DNA from: Stereum hirsutum FP-91666 SS1 | Taxonomy: Eukaryota > Basidiomycota > Agaricomycetes > Russulales > Stereaceae | Length of the DNA: 64,000 bases | NCBI RefSeq assembly: GCF_000264905.1 | Contig: NW_006763147.1 | Span: 577,328-641,327, forward strand | Reading direction: 5' to 3' | Shown here: positions 22,557 to 35,148 of the stretch, piece by piece | Layout: each line of letters opens with the position of its first letter | Position numbering within the stretch: the first letter of the stretch is position 1 | Program-made: the position numbers and the translations under genes | Notes under the pieces: generated by a model | The model's input: only the letters and a program-made list of their open reading frames with translations | Database searches by the model: none | Told to the model about the DNA's origin: nothing

Positions 22557-23892
22557 ATGCCTTCTCGAAAGACATCGAGACACTATTCCCCAACATCGCC
22601 GCCTAGTCTCTCCATGAGCGAGCTCATCTGTAAAACGCTCGACCACGACGCCACCGACGTTCTCATCGACAAATGGCTCGAACATCACAACGACGCGTAC
22701 TGGGACTGGTTCCAGCGCGTCCGAGAACGGCGACACGCAGCTAATGTATCTGTCTCGCGGGCCAACGCCGAGGACGGTGGGAGCGAGTCGGTCCTAATGG
22801 GCGCGGGCTCGCAGCTGTTGCTCTGGAATAAAGGGGATTTCGTGCCGGAGAATGTGTTCATTAAGACGGTGGATACGGCGAGGTTGATACCACTGGATAG
22901 GACATGGACGACCCATGTCTATCATCATCGGTCTATGGAGGATAGGAAGTTGTCAATGATGCCTGTCGTGTTTACTATGGTGTGTTTCCGCTATCTGGAT
23001 CGTCTGGAGTGGTGTGCAGTGGATCTGACAGCCGCGTTTAGCTACCAGAGTTGATGTTGCTCCGTGGTATGCATGATCACGGGTGTGATGATATATTCAT
23101 AATCGTTACGGATATGAAGAGGAGCGAGATGGACATGGCAACGGAGTATTTCAAGCTCGTGTGCGGTCACACATTCGGTCCGACATTAAAGCAGAGCGCA
23201 GAACGCGAAATCCACTATCAACGTATATCTACCTCTTCCCACTCATATCACCGATGGTCTCTGACCATCTTGCTACGCTCTTTCGTTCCTTAGACATGAA
23301 ACTGACACACGCACTGAACCGTCAACGACGAACACCCTGTTTCCCCCAAATCGACCTCGCCTTCCGCGCCATCCTACACGAACACCGACCTCCCTTCATC
23401 ATCCTCTTCTCGCACCAGACCACCTCCTACTCGCAGATCTTCTTCACCCACCCGCTCTTCGTCCCCGCCTCCTCAATATACTACGACTTCCCGTCCGGCT
23501 GCCCAAATCCCTGTTGCACCGAAGAATGCGAGATGGTTCGATTTCCCAGGAGTGGGCTCGAGGGTGCCGCAGTGTTACCTATGAAACGGGGGAAGGGATG
23601 TAGATTTGGGAGGGTGAGAGCGAGAGAGCATTGTAACTGGATCGATTGCGATACGGTGTTTGAAGAGGAGGGATTGGTCATTGGGGGTAGTGCCGCGGAG
23701 GGTGGAAGCGAGAGCTCGCGGACGAGCGAGGAGGATCCGACGATAGGCGTGGTGGGGTATGGGGTGAGAGCGAAGGGCGTGAAGGCGCAGGTGTGCAGTA
23801 AGTGTCGGGTCGTTAAGTATTGTTCGGCAGAGCACCAACGGAAGGACTGGGAGGAGCATAAACGAGTGTGTGCGAGGCCGGCGTCGGGCTGA
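22557..23892 (+). CDS. Protein with C-terminal MYND zinc finger
   Basis: Four exons, 22557-22979, 23032-23066, 23122-23222 and 23294-23892, give 385 aa with all phases consistent. The N-terminal part has no recognised catalytic motif. The C-terminus is a MYND finger: VCSKCRVVKYCSAEHQ, then KDWEEHKRVC. The EHQ variant, with His in place of Cys, is common in fungal MYND proteins. A Cys-rich patch (CPNPCCTEEC) sits earlier, near position 23500. MYND fingers bind proline-rich partner proteins; the function here is unknown. It is a different protein from the double-MYND gene at 8965-10830, not a copy. Confidence 0.82.
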
Positions 23893-24846
23893 TTTGTGGT
23901 CGTCGTGCCTGGTCTCTTTGGTCATCTTGCAGCGGTATATCCAAGTGCTTCCTCCAGTTTCACTGTGCATTTGCTATTGTAACTGTGTCTGTTTTTTTTT
24001 CATCACGGTGAACTGTGTCTCATTTCGTTCTGCTAATTATTGCGAACTTTGCTCGTTCCATGTTGAACTAAGGTTCCTACGCTTTTCTGTGATCGTCCTC
24101 CCTATATATCCGTTCTTCTCTCTTCCCCACTGTGTCATCACCCTTCTTGCTATGTGCTGTACTGTGTAGCACTAGTACTGTACGACTTGTTATTCTTCAA
24201 GGTTCTCGTTCTCGTTCTACATAGCGCCGTGGGGTCTGCCTGTATTTAGTGGCAGCAAGACTGCGTGCGCCGAAGCTGTTCTCACCTTGTACCATACGAC
24301 CTGGGTGCATGTCGGATGCCCAATACGAATGTTTGAAACTTTGCAGGATGTCGGTGGACTACCCGAGCCGACTCACAATAGGCAGGATTTTTCTCAGTTC
24401 GACACAGTTTTGCCGGGCGGAACCAGAGACCTCTGTGGCGTCACAGTGGCCGGTGCATTTCTTTTTTTCTGTAGAACACAACTTTCGCAAGCGACTGTCA
24501 ACCTTATCGAAAACAGCTGTAAAATCCAACAAGAACACGAGATCGGCGAATGCCGCATATCTTACCTGCGTTATCGAAAGGGGAAATCACCTTCCGGTGG
24601 CGTTTGTTTGGTGTTGTTGAATCCAGAAGCTATCGCCTTGTGCGCGTGTTTTCTTCCTTCCGCTTCCAAATCTCGACGCTCCGAAAGAAGATTAATGTGA
24701 CCTTGAAACACTGGCAACAGCGCCGACATCTGATAATTCTCTAACGAGCTATATATAATCGCACAAGTCAATATTGATACCACGACACTCGTACCAACAA
24801 AAACCAATCCCCAATCCTAGAGAAACCAAGGGTTGTAGTTCGTCCA
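23893..24846. other. Intergenic with repeat copy
   Basis: T-rich 3' UTR after the MYND gene, then the dispersed repeat at 24536-24702, then the 3' side of the dehydrogenase gene. Confidence 0.5.
24536..24702 (+). repeat. Dispersed repeat, copy 2
   Basis: Inverted relative to 20552-20718 and similar end to end, differing by scattered substitutions and a short insertion near 24558. Shares its central GAATYCAGAAG block with fragments at 10941 and 13621. Confidence 0.75.
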
Positions 24847-25782
24847 TCAAACCTCCCACTTTTCCAACTCCTTGTTCGACCATTCCCAAAGCTTCCCCGC
24901 TAACTCCTCGTTCGCACTCTCCCTTGTCATAGTATACTTCACCCCTACAGGCCCATAGAACTTTCCATTCTCAAGCTGGCCCCTCTCCACCGTCGCACAC
25001 CAAAGCTGATTATACGCGCCCTTGTCCGGATCCATCACCCCCAAAGGATTCGTCACATGCACCAGCAGCTTCTTCATGAACGAAAGGTCGTTCACCAGCC
25101 CCGTCCCCACCACGCCGGGATGAACGGAGACCGAGATGATCTCAGGGTAACGACGTGAAAGCTCGGATGCGTATAATATGTTCGCGAGTTTGGATTGACC
25201 ATAACGGACCCAGGAACCTCCAACTGCGTCCTGCGTCGTCTTCACGCTATCGAACTGGATACCTCCGGAGGGATGGCCCCGATAGCCGGTCGAGGTGAGT
25301 GAGATGATGCGAACGTCCGAGTTCGGCTGTGATGCGGTGCGAACGAGTGTCGGGAGGAGGAGTTTGGTGAAAAGAGTGTGGGCGAGGTGGTTCACACCGA
25401 ATTGGTTCTCGTATCCGTCCTGCGTAAGACCGGCGGGTGTGGCCATGACTCCTGCGTTGCACATGAGGATGTCGAGTCGGTCTGACGTCTCGAGGAATTG
25501 GCGAGCTGCGGCTGCGACGGACGAGAGGGAGGCCATGTCGCATTGGAGGAATGCCACTTGGACGGCGCTGGTTGTGTTGGATGCTTTGAGGGTGTCGAGG
25601 AGAGATGTGGCGCTTGTGGCGTTGCGGCCGGTGAAGTAGATGTGTGCGGGGTTATGTTTGGCGAAAGCTATGACTGACTCTTTGCCCAAGCCTGCGGTCC
25701 CTCCAGTGACGAAGATGACCCTCCCGGAGAGGTCAGGAATGTCTTTCGTGGGGTCGAATGTGACGCTATGACTACAGGGCAT
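24847..25782 (-). CDS. Short-chain dehydrogenase/reductase
   Basis: Intronless gene of 311 aa. The Rossmann NAD(P) motif TGGTAGLG is near residue 26, followed by a GRN segment that suggests NADPH. NAGVM and the catalytic YGQSK (Tyr-x3-Lys) are present, with Ser in SLTSTG. It resembles fungal retinol dehydrogenase/WWOX-like oxidoreductases, which reduce or oxidise carbonyl groups of small hydrophobic molecules; the substrate is unknown. The start was set at ATG 25782, the first ATG of the frame. The open frame continues 5' but lacks another ATG. No signal peptide, so cytosolic or membrane-peripheral. Confidence 0.92.
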   Translation of the reverse strand: MPCSHSVTFDPTKDIPDLSGRVIFVTGGTAGLGKESVIAFAKHNPAHIYFTGRNATSATSLLDTLKASNTTSAVQVAFLQCDMASLSSVAAAARQFLETSDRLDILMCNAGVMATPAGLTQDGYENQFGVNHLAHTLFTKLLLPTLVRTASQPNSDVRIISLTSTGYRGHPSGGIQFDSVKTTQDAVGGSWVRYGQSKLANILYASELSRRYPEIISVSVHPGVVGTGLVNDLSFMKKLLVHVTNPLGVMDPDKGAYNQLWCATVERGQLENGKFYGPVGVKYTMTRESANEELAGKLWEWSNKELEKWEV

Positions 25783-26806
25783 GGTGCGACAGTCGAGGAT
25801 TTGGGCGTCGAGGACAGGGCTCGTGTTCCGTTGCTTTGCACCTCTTGTACTCACTATCGCACGGCACTCTGCCGCACTTCGGAATATATCGGTGACGTCT
25901 GACGCGTCGCTGCGGCATGCTCACCTGTGCTCCTGATCTCGGTGAAAGCTATTCGTTGTGAGCAACACTGGGATTCAACTGGGATTCAGCTCAAGGCGTC
26001 CTTAACGCCGAGTCATCGGCGTTACCAGCCGAGATAATCAAAGTGCACTCTTCCGATTCGGTGACGGCCAAGATGGGATTTACCATGGACCTAGTTGATG
26101 CATGGAATGGCATCTAATGGTGAGGCAAACATAATGGGCCGGTAGGACGGAGTAAATGGCCAAGGATGGGCGAGGTCAGTGAGCTTTGAGCATGTATTAA
26201 TAGCATCGCGAAATGTCCATTATCCGTCAGGCCTTCGACACAAGACAATGAGGCGGTATGAACATCTCATGATTGTACTTTTATCAGGTTTTATGGGATC
26301 TTGCTACGGTTCGAATAGTGGTTATACAGGCTGTGGCAGCTGAACAAGTGGCGTCCCGGCTCGTCCCGAAAATCGGAAAGATTATAGAATAACCACAACT
26401 CGGAGCTCAGCAACGGCGGAGTTTCTACGTTCCACTAGATTTTTCATGACAACTTGACGTATCTTACGGAAAGGTGCGGGGTCTAGGGCGCCGCAAGAGG
26501 ATAGGCAGTGATGCCACTGATGCCTTTTACTCAGGAGATGTCCACGACTTGCCCAGTAAGTACCTTTCGGCGCTTCGACATGCGAAAGGAGAGGCCTTGA
26601 CAGTCATGATTATAGTACGTCCATCAGACTACATGTACAAATACAGTATTATCACATTTACATAGTGTCTTGTTACAAAGCTAGAAATACACGCTCATCG
26701 CACCAATTGTGGTTCGCACATCAAGACGAGATAATTTCTTTGGCTCGTAGGCAGCGATTGGCGCGCACGAGTCAAATCCAGAAGATATCAACGTCCTTCC
26801 AATGAT
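25783..26806. other. Intergenic
   Basis: No ORF or RNA gene recognised between the dehydrogenase promoter and the small gene at 26807. A 12-bp imperfect palindrome-like stretch (GGCGTCCTTAACGCC, about 25995-26010) was noticed; no role assigned. Confidence 0.4.
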
Positions 26807-27380
26807 TTACCAGCCCTCCAAAGCCTTCGCAGCAGCTCTAAGCTCTTCTTTCTGTTTGACTTTCAAATCTTCTGAGGCTCGAGACAGTGGATCGGAACGG
26901 CGGCGAATGGAAGTTTGTGGCTTGGGAGGAGGATGTACTGGTGCTGTGCTTGTACGAGAGAGGCTCGGTGTAACAAGGGATTGATGTGGCGATAGAAAGG
27001 CGCGAGAAGGGGTGGGAGAGCCGGCACGAGGGACGTCGATGGGACGTGGCCTGGTGGGCCCAGGGTTTTGTGGTATGTGGTCGTGATGATGGAAGTGAAT
27101 AGGAGGGGCATGATGGTGAAGCGCCTGGTGAATCGATAAGGAGTTCGATGGGTGCGACGGACGGCACTGGGACGCGATTGCGTCTGATCGACCCATTGCA
27201 GCTGGGGGTTGACTATGGATGATAGGTGCACGGGGCGACAAGGATAACGAAACGTCTGTAGCGTCCAGATCTCAATATAAGCTTTATGCGAGGCAAACGA
27301 CCGAAGAAAAAAAAACTACCTTTGTTCGACATATCCCTTTCCTTTCCCTTCAGAATGCTTCGGGATGGCCTAGAAGACAT
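26807..27380 (-). CDS. Small unknown Pro/His/Ser-rich protein
   Basis: Two exons, 27380-27320 and 27255-26807, joined in phase 1, give 169 aa. It begins MSSRPSRSILKGKERDMSNK and ends in a short helix (KQKEELRAAAKALEGW). The middle is disordered, with His-rich stretches and many SP/TP pairs. The family is not recognised. The strand was chosen because the junction of the two frames is a clean GT-AG intron and the product has no internal stop. A competing frame on the plus strand (about 27358-27711) overlaps the first exon and is thought to be a shadow. Confidence 0.5.
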
Positions 27381-30300
27381 GTTTGGCCGCCCTGTACCGC
27401 CTACTATCCCGGACGTATGGGAGCGTCGCCTCGGGCTCGGCGAGGACGCTCTCTTTCGTTCACTCGGGCCTGCGAATCCTTTGAATAAACAGCAGGGATT
27501 TTGGAGCCTGGCATTATGCTTACTGGTGTCGAACCTGACACGTGAGCGATTTTGGCGCTCTAAAAGAGCTGTTACCGGGCGATTAAGTGACGCCATACGT
27601 TCTGACTTTGAGGAGAGGAAGGATTTGAGTGGAAGAGTTACAGTGGGAAGTTATATTTTGTTTGCAGACGAGCAAACGGCAGTGATGCGGGCAAAGGAGG
27701 ATATACGATGATAATGACCGCTGAGATCATATATAGCCTTGTACAACCTGGCAAAAGCTGTACGGGGAGTGTGGGTGTCATTGCCGGTTCTAGCTTGTAT
27801 GTAGATCGACAGACCAACGTCAAGGGTCGTGGAATGACCGAGTGTTCGTGGAGCGGCCGATTCCGGGTGACCACGTGGAGGACACGGCGTGTGAGTTGCG
27901 CAGTGTTGAACATTTATGGTGCTTGATCATGTTCTCTTTGCAAACGTTCTCCTTCGAGCTCATACTGTTGGAACACTCAAGTCTTGAAACTATCTCGAAC
28001 TATTTCCGAAGAAAAGCTTAATAAAACCTTCAGATTCCGGTGAGCAAGTGTCTTCTTGTTTTCGCCTCATGTTCTGCGCTCGGACTTCTGGACTTCGCTC
28101 AGCTGGGACTCTAGCACAGCGATCCCCAGATCTTAGTTAAGTATTATACCTGAATCTGGATCACAATGCTCTAACATGTCAATGTTGCCATGATCAGTAT
28201 GTTGTGCTCTTTCTCAGCTTGCTTCCTGATCGATCCTTCTTATGCAGCATGCCTCATATCTATCCCCATGAACACGCCTTCCCTTCTCACTCATGGTCTC
28301 GTGTGCATCTAGCTCATTTCCTTTCTTGAAGGTTCGTCTATACACTGCACTGAAGCCATTACCTTTAGAATTTCACCTCAACTGTCTAAGTTGTCGTTCA
28401 GGTTCGTCCATGGCCGAGAACACACTCGTACCATAACTCCTTCTATCTAATCCTAGGGCTCAAGCTTCCTCTGGGAAAGACTGGCAAGGGTGTCCTTCCG
28501 AGCCTTCCGTGTAGCCATGTCTCACGTCGGAAGCTATCAAACTCTGAACGTCCCAAGACCATCAAGTGTTTCTTCGGGTCCTTTGATCCTGCTATCCACG
28601 GATGGCTCGCTGGGGCTAGTCGGAGTCGGAGTCGTCGATGCCATTGTACTCGCTGTGGTGCGACACGTTCTGCGCTCCAACACCCTCATACCCCAATGGT
28701 ATGGCATATTATATGTGCTCGCAAGCACTTCCACCTAGAAGTCCTTTGCGTGAAAGTTTGCTGCCCGGCGCAAAGAGGCTCCAATATTAGGACCCGCATC
28801 GGGTGAGCGGAGGAGCATCGCCGACATGTGGCGTAGAGTTTTGAATCTTCACCTTCATGCATCAGGTTTCGATGCTAGTAGGATCTGTGGCCCGTGGTGC
28901 TGCAACAGGACTCGCCTCTCCTCGAGGTCGTGTTCGCCACTGGGAACACAACGTTGCACTCCCCATGCCCCCTTGTCAATGGCACATGCCCTTTCTTCCC
29001 TCCCATCTTAACCTTCTCTCCGGGCCTGCTCGGGCCATGACCGGTTGACCCTTCGGTCAGTCGTTTCACATTGAGGCTGAAGGCGTGCTAGTCCACTCTC
29101 GCCTGTAAGCTATGGATAATTCAAATTGCGATCGATCGAGCTTTCCTATAGTGCGCGTTCGTGCCATTCAGGCTGCCGTGCAATAACCCTCACTTGTGAG
29201 TATCCTGAAGCTTGAACCTTGGGAAGTTCAGGCTTCAGAATGGTGTCCGTATGACGCATGTACTGCGATCTTTCATTCACATCCATCTCTACAGTGCCGG
29301 CCTGTCTGCGCATGATGTGACATCGATATGTAGCTCGGCAGGATACATAGGGCTCGCTATGCCCATGGGCCATGGGCCACCGATGTCTCCTTATGATGCA
29401 GCCTGCAGGTCGCTATCCACCACTGAGGGCTTTGTAGAACATCCGGAATACCACACAGAGACCGTGCGGCTGAGAGGACTATTCGTGGCAAGACGCCTGT
29501 ATGACTGGAAGGCGACGTTGCCTTGGATTGCGCTTCGCCTTACTCGTGTGGAACTTGATAGCAAACACAGGCAGAGGATCCAGCGCGTCATCGCTATCTT
29601 GAACCCTCCTCCGCCTAGCACGGTGCACTCCTATCCTAACTATGACTTGGGCGTCTGCTTTGTGTGGCGTCATACCTTCTGCTTCCGAATGAGAGGTAGC
29701 TCGGAACGGAAGAGGGACACGGCGTTGTATGATGGGTGTGAAGTGATGGGATTGCAGAGCTTAGCGACCTACTAATGAATGCATGGAAGACTACGAAGCT
29801 TTGAAGTGTGGGGGTGAACATACGGGAAGAAAGAGACACCAACCGAGTTTATGGATGACATAAAAGAAGATAAAGGGGGTGAGGATGCTATGGCTACGAG
29901 TTACGAGTGAACGAGCTACATCTCGGGGGACCCCGCCAGAGGATCAGAGAAAGCCGCGAAAGACGGCAATATGTACACGTACAACGGTACAGACGCCTGG
30001 AGGGCGCAAGAGAAAGCGATGCGTAGAAGAGCAGAAAACTGACTAGTCGAGGTTAATATGGGATTGGAAAGAAGAGGAAAAATAAAAGGCGAGGGTCCCG
30101 CAGAGTGGGATGGGCTGGTGAGATGAGGAATGACGAAGCTCATGCGATGCGTTACTGCGATAAACGATTGAGATGTGGTGGCGTAAAGGCAGATGAGGCA
30201 TAGTGGTATGAAGTTGCAGAAGGATATCACGAGGTAAGAGGCGACTAAGTGCGGTTTCCGATATGAAGATTAACGAGAATGATAGCAGGGCACGAATAAA

Positions 30301-30523
30301 TGGACGATGCGAGCAGATGAAAAGTGGTGGTGACGGCGTGCAAGGTGGTGGTGATGGTACAAAGAGTGATAGAGCCAGAGGGAACAAGACGAAAACACAG
30401 ATATGATAGCGTTTAGAGAGAAAGAAGAAAACTGGGGTCCGGCCCTGATCCCCGTCAGGCGAAAGGTAAGTGACGGTCCTCAGTACGTCGCTGAGACGCA
30501 TCCTACAGACCGCGAGCAAGGAT
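27381..30523. other. Gene-poor stretch with one weak ORF
   Basis: No family recognised in 3.1 kb. A plus-strand frame is open from ATG 29251 to 29775 (174 aa) without recognisable domain or flanking splice pattern; it may be chance, a remnant or an orphan gene. A shorter frame (28517-28738) has one hydrophobic segment. The 29780-30500 part is purine-rich on the plus strand and is probably the 3' UTR and flank of the DUF6699 gene. Confidence 0.4.
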
Positions 30524-31724
30524 TCAACGACCATAGTTGGTCTGATACCCAAGCTTGAGCATCCAGGAACCGTCCGGATACTGCTTCTCAGGCGGCGTCC
30601 AGTCCATTCCCTGGAAGTACGTCTTCCCCCGTAACAGATCCACTCGACGCATGCCCTTCGCCTTCTCTGCGTCGGACTTCATCGACCTACATCTTTCCTC
30701 GAAGAAGTGCTGGCACTCCCGCACTCTTGGTCCGTGACTCCTCTTCTCCGGCTGCGTCAGTACGAGATTACAAGCGTCGTTGATGGCCTCGAATACATCG
30801 ACGCAGCGGATCCCTGCCGGGCGCGAGACATATATTGGCCATTCAGGAAGCTCATCGCAGCGAATGACCATGTCCTGCAAGGCCGGATTCGCGGCGGGCT
30901 TATTGCGCTCGATAGTCGTGAGAGGACGTGGAGGGTACGTGTACAGAAGACGGATGTCTTCAACACGTTGAGAGATATCGAAGATGACACGCGCCTTGGA
31001 GATCTGGTGATTGTAGGGGAGAAGCTTCCAGTGGAGAGAGACTGGGGGCATGATGCCTACAAGGAGATGGTGAGTCATTTATAGAACTAATCTCCCGACA
31101 GAACGGCCATAGGGAGATGAAAACGGAGTTGACGAACATACCTAAAGGCGATGGACGATTGGGAGGTCTTGTAGCTCTGGGGTCGCCGCGTGGAGGCACA
31201 GACGGATAACGCGAGGGTTTCTCAGGACTGGAGGCGTAGCCGTCCAGTTCGTGAGCTCGAAGCGGTCTAGGTCTTACGAGGGGCGTATCCTCTATGGACG
31301 ATCGCATCGTGTCAGCCAACACAAGACGACGAGCGTACGCACTAATATTGGATCACGGTCTATCAAGGGATATGAAGGACTCACTCTTCAGAATCCCTTT
31401 CGGCTTCGATGGTGCGGGTGGTCCTTCAGCGCTAGTCGTCGTCGAGCTTGCATCGGATGGGCGTCTACGATTGGCTGTGGACGTCGAACTGGTTATAGTC
31501 GATGCCTCGGGGGAGGTACAGTACCCCTCGTCGACACTGGGCATGCGAGGCCTCTGCGCCCTTATCGGCTTTGGCTGGGCTATATCGGCCCTCGCAGAGG
31601 GTAGAACTGGGACGGGAGTGCTACTCCCTACGTCCGGCAGCTTCTTCGTCCCTAACCGCGGAGCCTTGGGTGTCCCGGCCGGCGACGAGACTGAATCTCT
31701 TGTCTTCTTGAGCTTATTAAACAT
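30524..31724 (-). CDS. DUF6699-domain protein
   Basis: Three exons: 31724-31385, 31291-31142 and 31056-30524; 340 aa, phases 1 and 1. The first 110 residues are disordered and Ser/Pro/Thr-rich (KPKGILK near the end of exon 1). The C-terminal 170 residues match the pattern of DUF6699, a family common and expanded in Agaricomycetes: SLHWKLLPYN, then PALQDMVIRCDELPEWPIYV, then a DVFEAIND helix. Its function is unknown. A strong GTGAGT donor at 31384 was chosen over a read-through because only it restores the frame into exon 2. Confidence 0.75.
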
Positions 31725-34700
31725 GATGAACGACGTGCGAGCGAGAATAGAGCCGAAGGTCGTGATGTTTCGTAATACGTGGTATAGAAGAGTGTCAGAG
31801 AGCGAGAGCGAGAGCTGAACGTAGGGAAAGCAGATGAGGGCCTGCAGACGACATAGAGGTCGATTGATCAGCTCGCGATAGCGAAGATCACGACAGTAGG
31901 ACAGTGCGAAGGATGTAGAAGTGGAAGATAGAGAGTGCTACGCACCTCAATGTCTGCACAAAGTGGAACAGATGCAAGCGCAGCTAGACAGGCCTTCAGT
32001 ACCGTGTAGGCCAACGGGAGCCCCACATTCCAAGTCCTGGTCCGACTTATGAGGAGAAACCAGACGCACGAAAAGGGAGGACAGTGGACTGGGGGAGCGT
32101 GGGGTAGGCGAGCCGAACGCGCGAGCCATTGGCGAGATATACGTCCTCGAGGGGCACACGAGGCAAACAGTCGAGGGCCGATGCCAATTGACCCGGGCGC
32201 AAAACTCTTTCCATACGCAGGCCTCGTGGTCGGAAAAAGTCGTCCTGGACCAATCGCAAGGTCGTGTGGCAAAAGAGTTCCTTTCTTCGACGTGCGTGGT
32301 TTGTCCGATTTGTCATATTCTTCTGGAGCTCCTTCGTATCTTTGCCACTAGCGCGCGCCTAGCCGGAGTCACGATCCTTCCCATGAGTCTGCTTTCGGGA
32401 CTGTACTTTTGCGATACGGGTTCGGAACTGCAAATCGCAGTACTAGTGTCATGCATAGTACGCAGAGTAAATCCTTAACGCCTGCACTGCTAACCACAGT
32501 ATACATAGACACAGAAAGACGCTCTGAGCTGTGAATAGGAAACAAGTATACGATGCAAAGCAGTGAAGGCGGGAAACAGGAATATCGATTCTCGGAGCAA
32601 TCTTGTCAGAGGTCAAAGCGCTCGTAACTCGAGGTCCGACCCCACTCCGCTTGGGAAAGAGACGCAGTGCGTGGCTCTGATGGAACAAAGGACGACTCCA
32701 CAGCTTGTGTGCGGGGTGCTCGGTCTGATGCCTTTGCATGAGTGGCAGAACGAGTGGCAAAACCAGAAAGCCACATACATAGGAGCGAAACGGAACTAGG
32801 GAATAAAGGATCCGTGACATTCGGGGTAAGGGCCATCGAGGCAAAGGAGCACACAGAATGCCCTGGCGGGTTTTCAACATACGAAGAGCTAGTTGCGAGA
32901 GGTTTCACAGATCAACTCCCTTTGGCCAGTATTCACAATATATCTGTTCCAGACCCGTGGAGGTGCAGACATGGAGAGCGACCGCCATGGTATGGATGAC
33001 GATCTTCCCGAGCGTGCTCCGATACTTCGAAAACGATCGTTAGTACTTCTCCGCGTTGTTTTAAGTGACTTAATGTTCGCTCCTGACTTAAGAACAAACT
33101 CAGGTCTCAAAAACGCACGTACCATCGTTGCGAACGACTACTCTGTAGAGGGTGCGAGCCTGAGTTTAACGCTCGAAGTCATATAATCAACGACCTAAAT
33201 AGCAAATCAGCAAACAGAGTAGGTCAGGAACAAAAACGAGGCTAACTGAACGTTTGTCGGATGATTGTCGAAACCGAAGGATCGACAGTAATGACGATAT
33301 TCCTTTATCTCTATTTGGTAGTCAGTGACATGATCCGACGACCTCTGGAAAAGGGAATGGATAGGTGGCAAGCTTTCGACAGCCCGATACACGTACAACT
33401 GCAGAGAACGAGATCAAACTGGTCTAGACCATAGTTAGCCCGAAAAGTACTTGTGGATCTCGAGAAGAGTACGTACCGAATGCCCCGTACGTAGCGTCCA
33501 TTGCTCGACATTTACGCCTATTTACGTCTGTCCAGCCTTATCATCGCTTTGAACAGCTTGGACCGGCTTTTGTAACAGCTGGCGCTATGCGACGAGCAGG
33601 ACCTGTCGATGGAATCCATACGTCACGATCGTCCCTAATAAGGGAAGCTGCTATGGCGTGTCATTCATTTCACCTTGAAATGGCAACAGCAACAATCGGG
33701 CCTGCCAAACGTGGTTCTCCTGCACGGTACAAATAATCTCCATTCGACCTGTTTGGAGACAAAGTGAGTCAGTCGTGAGACGGCCTTTGTCTGAATCGCG
33801 AACGTCAAATGGGTCTATTTGGTATAGCGAGGTCACTGAAAAGAAAAGGATGTAATTAGACAATGGTCTCAGTGCATGCTGGAATATACGCACACGTACG
33901 CACCCCAAAGAAGCGTAGGAATAGACAAGACGGCGTCACACGGACAGCATCACAGCGCGGTCGTGTAACGTCTCCGACTCTATATGTAGAACCATTACCG
34001 GGGCATCGAAAGATACTACAAGACCAAGTCTCAATTAGGTTTGACCTCTTGAACGAAGAGGGGGAAGGGACTGGCGCTACTTCCAACCTGCAGGTTCAAC
34101 GAATATGGCGATACAAGCAACAGCGCCTCATCATCAGTAGAGGTGCTACATCAAGGTGGAAGCAGGCTATGCAGGAAGAAGACACATTACCCCGACATCG
34201 AAAGATGCTCCAAGACTAGTTTGACATCTTGAACGAAGACGGCGGAAGGACGGCGCTGCTTCCAACCTGCAGGTTCGATGAATATGGCGATACAAGCGAC
34301 AGCGCTTCATCATCAATCGATGTGCTACAAAAAGGTGCAAGGAGGCTATTTAGGAAGAAGAGATTTCTGGCGGCAAGGAATCTAAAGGAAGAGCAGGGAA
34401 GCCATGGGCCCTGGATAGTCCGGTGGCTAAAAGGAAGTTGAACGCAGAGTAAGGCGACACAACAGCACGGAACACATCCCAGCCGCGCAGAAAATGAACT
34501 TCCAAGCTGAGAAGTGGCCTGAACCGTCACAAGGCTACATTGACGGCGCAGTACCCCTTCATATAAGTGTAAGAGGAGATGGACGTCCCGCAGGGTCTCA
34601 GCGAAGTGAGGGTGGCGCGCCACACGCATGAGCGATGAAAACCGACTCCGGAGTCCGATGAGATCTGAGAAGCGCACTCGCTTGAATTGGACAAAGGTCA

Positions 34701-35148
34701 GCTACATAGAAACTAAAATGGTAGGCTGGCAAGACAAAATTCGAGGGACCTCTAGGGAAACAATACTACAAGGTCTGGCTCGAGAGTACTGGCGAGAATG
34801 AATGTCGGTCGACGGCATCAAGTTGAAGAAGACCCTCCGTTGAGGACATGTGGGATATTTCCCTTGTAGCATATCTAGAGATTGCGTGGCAGAAACTTAC
34901 AAATTAATTATGATGGTTGTTAGTCGACATATATATGATCCTCAGAGTTGGTCGAAGTAAGGGTATTGTTGTGGGTCTTGATGAGAAAAAGCGCACGAGT
35001 CAATGGCAGTGGTCGGCCAAAGCCGGAGTTTAAAATATACGGCAAATGCCGGAGGCACCGAAAGTTTCTGCCCACATTTTGTTCGACGTCTTGCTCGACG
35101 TTCTCGACCACCTTGCCGCTGTCCCTGTCGGCGACCACTGCCCTCAAA
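31725..35148. other. Gene-poor stretch with tandem duplication
   Basis: No gene recognised over 3.4 kb; open frames are short and mostly antisense to each other. The only structure seen is the tandem duplication at 33993-34362. The last 100 bp are the NOP56 promoter/5' UTR. Confidence 0.45.
33993..34362. repeat. Tandem duplication of about 190 bp
   Basis: Unit 1 (33993-34182) and unit 2 (34184-34362) share CATCGAAAGAT, TTCCAACCTGCAGGTTC, AATATGGCGATACAAGC and GGAAGAAGA in the same order, with many substitutions. Each includes the palindrome AACCTGCAGGTT. Confidence 0.75.

Noticed and set aside
27358..27711. Plus-strand ORF overlapping the small minus-strand gene
   Set aside because: It has no domain and no splice support, and it overlaps an exon of a minus-strand model with a clean intron.
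34948..35148. 5' extension of the NOP56 frame by 67 codons
   Set aside because: The extension is not like Nop56, whose proteins begin at the LFE...GYA segment just after ATG 35149.
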